Shown here in pieces: positions 58,455-64,000 of a stretch of 64,000 bases of DNA (positions are counted from its first letter, which is position 1; every line of letters begins with the position of its first letter). Both the position numbers and the translations under genes were made by a program. The notes under the pieces are model-generated. The model saw only the letters and a list, made by a program, of their open reading frames with translations, was not told the origin of the DNA and did not search any database. Source of the DNA: Hymenobacter elongatus (GTDB taxonomy: Bacteria; Bacteroidota; Bacteroidia; Cytophagales; Hymenobacteraceae); the NCBI RefSeq assembly GCF_004745955.1, contig NZ_SRLD01000023.1:1-64000 (forward strand), read 5' to 3'.

Positions 58455-60029
58455 TTATTCGGCCAGCTTCAGCTTCACCCAGTCCAGAATTGTTTGCTGA
58501 ACGAGGGGGGAAAACACGGGCTTGGGTTCACCGCCAATCAGGGGCCACTCCGAAATAGGAGCCTGAAACTGGTGGTTGATACCCGACAGGCGGCGCACCT
58601 CGGCGCGCTTGTTGCCGCTGCTTTTCAGGCCTTTCTCCAGCAGCGTCAAATGGCTGACGTTGACCTGGGCATCGTCGGTGCCGTGCAACAGAAGCACCGC
58701 GCCGCGCACTTTCGCCAGCTCCGGCTGCGGGTCAAAATCCAGGTAATGACGGTACCAGCGGCTGGTCATGTGGGCTGTGCGGGCCTGCACCTGGGCCGGG
58801 TCGATGCCCGGATTTGCCTGGTTGATCATGTTGGCGACGATGGCCTGAGCCTGGGCGTTGTCAGCCGTTTGTCGGATAATCTCCAGAATGGCTTTTTGCT
58901 GCTTCACGATGGCGTCCTGGCGCTTCTTGTCCTCGGCCCGCTGGCGCATCTGCTGCTGGGAAATGAAGGTTTCTACCTGCGCCGAATTGGCGCCTTTGGC
59001 CCGCAGCTCGTCGATTTTCTGCCCGAGCAGCTGTTGGTTTTGCAGCTGCTTTTTCACCAGGGATTCCTGGGCCGTATCTGCCTCACCGGCCTTGAGAAAC
59101 CCCGTGGCCTGCTGGCTGAGTACTTCCGTGCCGCCGGCTCCCGAGGCCGCCATCGTTACTACGAAAGCAGGGGGCAAGGGCTGCGCCGCGGCCAGCAACG
59201 CTACGTTGCCGCCTTCGCCGTGCCCGATGAGGCCGAGCTTGCCAAAATCGATGAGCGGCCGAGTCCGCAAGAAGTTCAGGCTGATCTGGGTGTCGCGCAG
59301 GCGGTCGGCAGTGGTAGCCGTGGCGCAGTCGCCGCCCGACTGGCCCACGCCCCGGTCGTCGAGGCGGAGTACCGCAATACCGTGGCGGGTGAGGTAGTCG
59401 GCCAGTGCGCCGAACATCTTGTAGCTGCCCTGGGTCGCGTCGCGGTCCTGGGGGCCCATATCCGATAGCAGCACGATGCCGGGAAACGGACCTTCGCCGG
59501 GCGGAACGGTGAGCGTACCGCTGAGGCGAATGTTATCCTGGGAATTGGAAAAAGCAACTTCTTCTACCCGGTAGGGCGGCGGAAACTTGAAGTTCTTGGA
59601 GGGGGCCGGCTTAGCCGAAAACTTCAGCGTAAGTGGCGTCTGAAAGGTCTGGAGCTTCCACTGGCCCACCAGCTGCTGGCCATCGGCCGAGCGCTGACTG
59701 GTGAAGCGGCATCCCAGCTCATCAGAAAAAAACAGTAGCGTGTCGCTGTGCTGCTCCACGTTCAGAATGGCGTGGCTGATGCGCTGGGCCGGCACGTCGA
59801 GTACGGCAAAGTGCCCGCCGCCTGCCAGATCGGTGATGGTAATCGTGATGGGCAGACTGCCACCGGGTACCGGCAGCTCGCCTTTCCATTGGCCATCGAG
59901 CACAATTTTGGGCGAAGCCGCGGCAGGGACAGGAGCCGGGGTCTGAGGCTGATCCTGGGCGTTGGCCCCAATAGAAACGAAGAGAAGAAGAAGCCAGCTC
60001 CACAGAAAGCCGGCGGTATTATTCTTCAT
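58455..60029 (-). CDS. Exported alpha/beta hydrolase with changed nucleophile
   Basis: 524 aa from the ATG at 60029, which opens a signal peptide (GFLWSWLLLLFVSIGANAQ). An N-terminal beta domain (about 40-140) precedes an alpha/beta hydrolase like those with RLDDRGVGQSGG and PGIVLLSDMGPQDRD. The nucleophile elbow reads LIGHGEGGNVAL: the Ser of GHSEGG is Gly271 (codon GGC at 59217-59219). The Asp (LLHGTDDAQV) and His (SGINHQFQ) positions are kept. A Gln/Lys-rich helical insert (about 330-420) forms a cap. Activity as a usual esterase is doubtful. No other gene shares the unit. Confidence 0.85.
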   Translation of the reverse strand: MKNNTAGFLWSWLLLLFVSIGANAQDQPQTPAPVPAAASPKIVLDGQWKGELPVPGGSLPITITITDLAGGGHFAVLDVPAQRISHAILNVEQHSDTLLFFSDELGCRFTSQRSADGQQLVGQWKLQTFQTPLTLKFSAKPAPSKNFKFPPPYRVEEVAFSNSQDNIRLSGTLTVPPGEGPFPGIVLLSDMGPQDRDATQGSYKMFGALADYLTRHGIAVLRLDDRGVGQSGGDCATATTADRLRDTQISLNFLRTRPLIDFGKLGLIGHGEGGNVALLAAAQPLPPAFVVTMAASGAGGTEVLSQQATGFLKAGEADTAQESLVKKQLQNQQLLGQKIDELRAKGANSAQVETFISQQQMRQRAEDKKRQDAIVKQQKAILEIIRQTADNAQAQAIVANMINQANPGIDPAQVQARTAHMTSRWYRHYLDFDPQPELAKVRGAVLLLHGTDDAQVNVSHLTLLEKGLKSSGNKRAEVRRLSGINHQFQAPISEWPLIGGEPKPVFSPLVQQTILDWVKLKLAE

Positions 60030-60198
60030 ACAGAAGCAGAAAGTAAGCGTGGGCCGCACATCCTTAAACAAGGCATTTCCCGACTGGCAACAGGTAGTGA
60101 GACAGGGCGGAGAAACGAAAGCCAAAGAGGCTAGCGCGCTAACCTTAAGAGCTATATCTGTGGGAATATAGCCCCAAAAGTAGGGATTTTAAGCCAGT

Positions 60199-61212
60199 TT
60201 ACAGCTTGGGTAGTAAAATCCGGTCGATGACGTGTACGACGCCGTTGGTGCACTGAATATCGGGAATGGCCATGTTGGCGCTGGTCGTGCCGTTGCCCTC
60301 GCCCTTCACCGTCAGCACGCCATTCGTGAAGGCTCCGAAGGTCAGGCTGCCACCGCCCAGCGTAGGCAATGAGGCGCTTTCGGGTAGCTCGGAGGTGAAC
60401 TGCGTGAGTTTGCCGGCCTGCGTGCCCAGCAGAACGTGGTTGAGCAATACCGCTGTCAGCGTGGCTTTGGCATTGGGCAGCTTTTCCAGGTCCTTGGGTT
60501 CGTTGAGCTGAATGCCAAACTGTCGGTATAAGTCTTTGAAAGCCTGGTCGGTGGGGGCAAAAACGGTGAGCTGGGGACTGCCTTCCGACAGCGCCGCGCC
60601 CAACTCGCAGTACACCACGGCATACACCAGATATTGCAGATCAGGCTGCACGAAAACTTTGGAAGTGCTGAGGGCAATGGCCGAATTGACCACGTCGGCT
60701 CCGGTAGCCAGCAGCACTTTATCGATAACATGTACCGTGCCGTTCGACGCTTTCACGTCGGTGGCCAGAATGCGGGAGCCATTGACGTAGCGGCTGTTGT
60801 TGCGGCTCACGATGCGGCGCGTGATGCCCGCCAGCGCGGAAGGCGACGTGCTGCCCGCTACCAGAGCGCTGCCGGCCAGGTTACCGCCCGTGACGTGGTA
60901 ATACAAGGTGCTGGTCAGGAAGCTGGTTTGCAGCGCCTGCAAATCGGTAGCTTTCGTTAGTCCCAATTTGGCAAAAGCATCGTTGTTAGGGGCAAAAACG
61001 GTGTAGTTGCCTTGCGGGTCATTGGGGTTTTTGTTAGACAATACCTCCACGACCCCACCGCGTACGGCGGCATCCTCGAGCACGCTGAAGCTGGCATTAG
61101 CCACGGCGATACCCGCAATCGACGGGTCGGACTCCGTGTTTTTGGAACAGCTGCTGAGCAGCGCGGCCCCGAGAGAAAGGCCGGTAAGAAACGAGCGTAA
61201 AGGGTATTTCAT
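60199..61212 (-). CDS. Lipoprotein with two fasciclin (FAS1) domains
   Basis: 337 aa from the ATG at 61212; lipoprotein signal with LSSC box near residue 22. Two FAS1 domains follow: the first about 35-185 (YTVFAPNNDAFAKLG, then GTVHVIDKVLL) and the second about 190-337 (LTVFAPTDQAFKDLY, then GVVHVIDRILL). FAS1 domains act in cell adhesion and matrix binding. The protein is anchored in the outer part of the envelope. Alone in its unit, divergent from the next gene. Confidence 0.92.
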   Translation of the reverse strand: MKYPLRSFLTGLSLGAALLSSCSKNTESDPSIAGIAVANASFSVLEDAAVRGGVVEVLSNKNPNDPQGNYTVFAPNNDAFAKLGLTKATDLQALQTSFLTSTLYYHVTGGNLAGSALVAGSTSPSALAGITRRIVSRNNSRYVNGSRILATDVKASNGTVHVIDKVLLATGADVVNSAIALSTSKVFVQPDLQYLVYAVVYCELGAALSEGSPQLTVFAPTDQAFKDLYRQFGIQLNEPKDLEKLPNAKATLTAVLLNHVLLGTQAGKLTQFTSELPESASLPTLGGGSLTFGAFTNGVLTVKGEGNGTTSANMAIPDIQCTNGVVHVIDRILLPKL

Positions 61213-61458
61213 GGGCAATAGGTAGGACGTGATTACAGAGCAGGTCGGCAGGAAACTAGCAGAAGCGGCATACAAACGCGGCAAATTAGCTAACGGATTT
61301 AGGGCCAATAAAACCCGATGTGAAATTGTATCCGTAGGTGCTCCGCTTGCGCGAAGTCTGCCGGTTCATTTTGGGAGCTGAACAATACCAAAATGCTTTT
61401 GTTCACTTGGCACTTCGTTCTGCTACCCCGAACTTTTTTGATTACACTTCCTACTTGC

Positions 61459-62331
61459 ATGCAATACTCTTACACATTTTCACTTCTGTTTTCAGCGGTC
61501 CTGCTGCTTAGTGGGCAGGCCCAGGCCCAGAGCCTCGTCAGTGGCTTTATGGTGGGCAAAGGCCACGGCTCGGTTTCCTTCACGGGCACGGCCGAACGCT
61601 ACAAAAGCGTTTATCTGGTGCCGGAAAAAGTGAGCGAAGTGCCCGTCTTTCAGGAAATCAAGGTTTCGTCGGTGAGCGTGTATGCCAACTATGGCATCAG
61701 CGACAAAGTGGAAGCGGTGCTCAGCCTGCCCTACATTCGCTCGGAAGGCAAAGGCAACGGCCAAGGCTTCGTCAACTCGCGTAGCGGCCTGCAGGATGTA
61801 TCGGGGCTGGTCAAATTCAAGGCTTATTCTACCACGGTCGGCAACAATGTGCTGGACTTGCTGGGTGTGGTGGGCGTGACTACGCCGGCCAGTAACTATA
61901 AGTCGGATAAGGGTCTGGAGTACATCATTGCCATCGGCAACCGGGCCACCAAGTTCAACACGCAGGGGGTTGCCCACCTGAAAACCCCCTCCGGGGTGTT
62001 TGTCACGGGGCAGGCGGGCTACAGCGCCCGTACCAACCGCGTGCCGAATGCGTTCATTGGCGATGCCAAAGTAGGCTATGCGGGGCTGAAGCTGTATGCG
62101 GAAGCCTGGGTCTCGGTTCAGAATTCGAGCAGCAAAGGCACCGATATTCTGCAGCCCGGCTTCGATCTGTATTTCCCGGCTACCCGGGTAAACTTCACGC
62201 GTTTGGGAGCGAGCCTGTTCCGCCCCGTGGCCAAAGGTGTGGGCGTTGTGTTGGGAGCCAGCCAGTACGTATCAGGCCGTAATCTGGGCAAGTCGACGGC
62301 AGTATCGGCTGGCGTTTCCTACAACTACTAG
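61459..62331 (+). CDS. Outer-membrane barrel-like protein
   Basis: 290 aa from the ATG at 61459 (QYSYTFSLLFSAVLLLSGQAQAQ signal peptide at residues 2-24; an upstream start is less signal-like). The mature part is beta-alternating with Gly and aromatic residues (VYANYGISDKVEAVLSLPYI, then YSARTNRVPNAFIGDAKVGY) and ends SAGVSYNY, a barrel-type terminus. Transporter-like function is possible. No named family could be assigned. Confidence 0.7.
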   Translation: MQYSYTFSLLFSAVLLLSGQAQAQSLVSGFMVGKGHGSVSFTGTAERYKSVYLVPEKVSEVPVFQEIKVSSVSVYANYGISDKVEAVLSLPYIRSEGKGNGQGFVNSRSGLQDVSGLVKFKAYSTTVGNNVLDLLGVVGVTTPASNYKSDKGLEYIIAIGNRATKFNTQGVAHLKTPSGVFVTGQAGYSARTNRVPNAFIGDAKVGYAGLKLYAEAWVSVQNSSSKGTDILQPGFDLYFPATRVNFTRLGASLFRPVAKGVGVVLGASQYVSGRNLGKSTAVSAGVSYNY

Positions 62332-62418
62332 GCAGCGGCCCAACCCAGGTTGACTATGCTGAGCGTGAGTCCGGGCTTTTAGCGGCGGCGTATGGCGCGG
62401 GTTGGCTACCTTGGCGCT

Positions 62419-63162
62419 ATGACTTCGTACGAACAACAGGCCGCCGAGGAGCTGCGGGCGTGGCAGCAGCGTATGCAGCGCGCCCCCTCGTATCTGAACC
62501 GCTTCACGCGCCAGCTACAGATCCGGCTCAATAACCTGCTGCCCGAGCGGGTGCACAAAGCCATTACGGTAGCCATTCGGCAAATGGTGCGCGGCGTGCT
62601 GCTCGGCTCCCGCTATACCACGCGCCGCCCGCTGGTGGCCGCGACGCTGGCCGAGCGGGAAATCGCCGTGCGCGCCCAGATCCGTACCTATCGGAATACG
62701 GCCAGCGTGGAAGGAGCTGTGACGGGCGCGGGTGGGCTATTGCTGGGGCTGGCCGATTTTCCGCTGCTCCTCGGGCTCAAGCTCAAGCTGCTTTTCGACG
62801 TGGCGGCCCTCTATGGGCATGACGGCCACGACTACACCGAGCGGCTCTATTCGCTGCATATCTTCCAGCTAGCCTTTTCGAGCCAGCACACCCGCAACGA
62901 CATCTACCAGCGGCTGGCCAGCTGGGAAACCTACCGGCACACCCTGCCCACCGACCCCAATGCCTTCGACTGGCGCACGTTCCAGCAGGAGTACCGTGAC
63001 TATATCGACCTCGCCAAAATGGCGCAGCTCGTGCCCGTCATTGGGGCGGCGGTGGGGGCGGTGGCTAATTTTCAATTGCTGGAGCAGCTCGGCGAAACCG
63101 CTATGAACTGCTACCGCATGCGGCACGGGCTGGGCGTGGCGTCGCCGATGGTCGTCGGCTAA
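62419..63162 (+). CDS. EcsC family protein
   Basis: 247 aa from the ATG at 62419; nine extra residues from 62392 are not conserved. The EcsC marks are visible: VEGAVTGAGGLLLGLADFPLLLGLKL at about residues 104-129 and the helical DYIDLAKMAQLVPVIGAAVGAVANF region near the end. EcsC is a peripheral membrane protein linked to ABC export in Bacillus; the broader family has unknown function. Only 13 bases separate its stop from the convergent next gene's stop. Confidence 0.88.
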   Translation: MTSYEQQAAEELRAWQQRMQRAPSYLNRFTRQLQIRLNNLLPERVHKAITVAIRQMVRGVLLGSRYTTRRPLVAATLAEREIAVRAQIRTYRNTASVEGAVTGAGGLLLGLADFPLLLGLKLKLLFDVAALYGHDGHDYTERLYSLHIFQLAFSSQHTRNDIYQRLASWETYRHTLPTDPNAFDWRTFQQEYRDYIDLAKMAQLVPVIGAAVGAVANFQLLEQLGETAMNCYRMRHGLGVASPMVVG

Positions 63163-63175
63163 GCGTTGCCGACCA

Positions 63176-63865
63176 TTACTTACGATACTGGTAGAAAATA
63201 CCCGAATCCAGGGCCGTCCAGAGGCAGGCGCGCTGGCCACAGGCTTTCAGGCCATTGTTTGCCCAGGTGTTGCAGGTATACAGAAAGCTATACACCCGCA
63301 CGGCCTCGTAAAACGAGTCGTGGCGGCCGTAGCTATGATTTTTGATGGGCATCACGGCCCCCGCGGCGTCGTACTGAAAGCTGCCTTTGATGTAGGCAAT
63401 CAGCTGGGCGTATTCGGCTTGGCTGATGGTGATTTTCACGCAGTTATCCGCCTCGCGCATGGTCGGGTAGAAGGTGGTGTGTATGGCCGAGGAGCTGAGG
63501 TAAAACATGGCCTTGAAGGCCGTGCTCGGCTTTAACTCGGCCCAGGTCGGCGTATCCAGATAAAAGCCTTTGTCGCCCCACCCAAACCCGATGTACTGCG
63601 CCGAAGCGTCCTGGGCCGGCGTATTTTCGAACCGCACCGTCTGGCTCCAGTCAATCAGCGGGCTCCGTACCGGCGCTACGATGTCGGTGTGGACGCCATT
63701 GGAAAGAATAAAGATATCAACGTCTTGGGCCGGGTCGGCATCGTCGGTATTCACCGGAATCCGGGACAAAACGAAGGAAGTGGCCACGTAGAGTCCAACG
63801 ATACCGACCAGGGAGCCAGCTGTGTAGCCGGTTAGTTGCAGAGCCTTTTTTAATCCTGAGTGCAT
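63176..63865 (-). CDS. TIGR02117 (DUF2459) family protein
   Basis: 229 aa. One N-terminal membrane helix (GYTAGSLVGIVGLYVATSFV), then a conserved part: IFILSNGVHTDIVAPV, YIGFGWGDKGFYLDTPTW, NCVKITISQAEYAQLI and SFLYTCNTWANNGLKACG. These are the marks of the TIGR02117 group, unknown function, possibly a Cys/His-dependent enzyme (the C-x-T-W-x-N pattern with upstream HTD). Anchored and facing the periplasm. Confidence 0.88.
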   Translation of the reverse strand: MHSGLKKALQLTGYTAGSLVGIVGLYVATSFVLSRIPVNTDDADPAQDVDIFILSNGVHTDIVAPVRSPLIDWSQTVRFENTPAQDASAQYIGFGWGDKGFYLDTPTWAELKPSTAFKAMFYLSSSAIHTTFYPTMREADNCVKITISQAEYAQLIAYIKGSFQYDAAGAVMPIKNHSYGRHDSFYEAVRVYSFLYTCNTWANNGLKACGQRACLWTALDSGIFYQYRK

Positions 63866-64000
63866 AGGGGAGGGTAACCGGCCGGGGCTTCAGGATGAAA
63901 AAAACTGGCTTTTCGCACGCTGGAGCCGCCGCCGGTTCGGCGGGGTGTAGGGTAGGCTGAGTAGTACTGCTGGTGATATGCGCAGCAGGTAGTGGTGGCA
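63866..64000. other. Right-edge intergenic region
   Basis: No gene or clear structure is visible in these 135 bases. Confidence 0.4.

Noticed and set aside
58452..59468. Plus-strand ORF (338 codons) opposite the alpha/beta hydrolase
   Set aside because: Antisense shadow with low-complexity composition; the hydrolase frame has a signal peptide and conserved motifs.

Overview
The window comes from a GC-rich (roughly 60 %) member of the Bacteroidota, most likely Hymenobacter or a close Cytophagales relative. The evidence is a gldA-gldF-gldG gliding/secretion ABC transporter plus gldC, a secreted protease with a type IX secretion sorting domain, FAS1, GIN and DUF4153 family proteins, promoters of the Bacteroidota type (TAnnTTTG, in one case with TTTG 19 bases upstream) and several families of palindromic intergenic repeats. 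It reads as ordinary chromosome: no prophage, CRISPR array, tRNA or rRNA was seen. The only mobile-element trace is the 5' part of an IS3-type transposase gene at the left edge.

Layout. 1-3411: partial transposase, membrane-anchored AraC regulator, small secreted protein, and a DoxX protein fused to a secreted-type domain. 3600-4520: a phenylalanine hydroxylase gene preceded by an aromatic leader peptide and a terminator/antiterminator. 4700-14174: DUF962 protein, secreted dienelactone hydrolase, TetR-ABC1 kinase pair, SDR-photolyase pair, pyruvate carboxylase. 14235-21252: envelope and secreted proteins (M43 protease with T9SS tag, M28 peptidase, barrel-like proteins, TPR). 21331-26391: ETF beta/alpha, bifunctional nuclease family protein, DinB/YfiT protein, Mla-type ABC ATPase and permease. 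26505-32544: two SDRs, GIN-domain lipoprotein, gldA-gldF-gldG. 33085-38416: SbtA-type bicarbonate transporter divergent from isocitrate dehydrogenase, BLUF photoreceptor, dnaN, gldC. 38487-51189: dcd, hemL, LppC-like lipoprotein, DUF1361, GATase, a DUF4153 gene with two lesions, guaA. 51411-63865: SRP RNA, fructose-6-phosphate aldolase, FtsE, a glycosyltransferase, an aminosugar-type aminotransferase/dehydrogenase pair, alpha/beta hydrolase, FAS1 lipoprotein, EcsC and TIGR02117 proteins.

Most genes are housekeeping or envelope functions in short operons separated by strong hairpin terminators, many of them bidirectional. Two light-related functions occur apart from each other (SDR-photolyase and BLUF).

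The most interesting signals are: (1) the phenylalanine hydroxylase leader, where a 28-codon ORF with Phe and Tyr codons carries a 10-base segment that can disrupt the downstream terminator; (2) loss of key catalytic or metal-binding residues in three otherwise well-kept enzymes (phenylalanine hydroxylase Glu to Gln, an alpha/beta hydrolase nucleophile Ser to Gly, an SDR Tyr to Ile); (3) palindromic repeats, including one of 149 bases that fills the gap between gldF and gldG; (4) a DUF4153 gene broken by one frameshift and one amber codon; (5) a guaA promoter so close to the start codon that the mRNA is probably leaderless.
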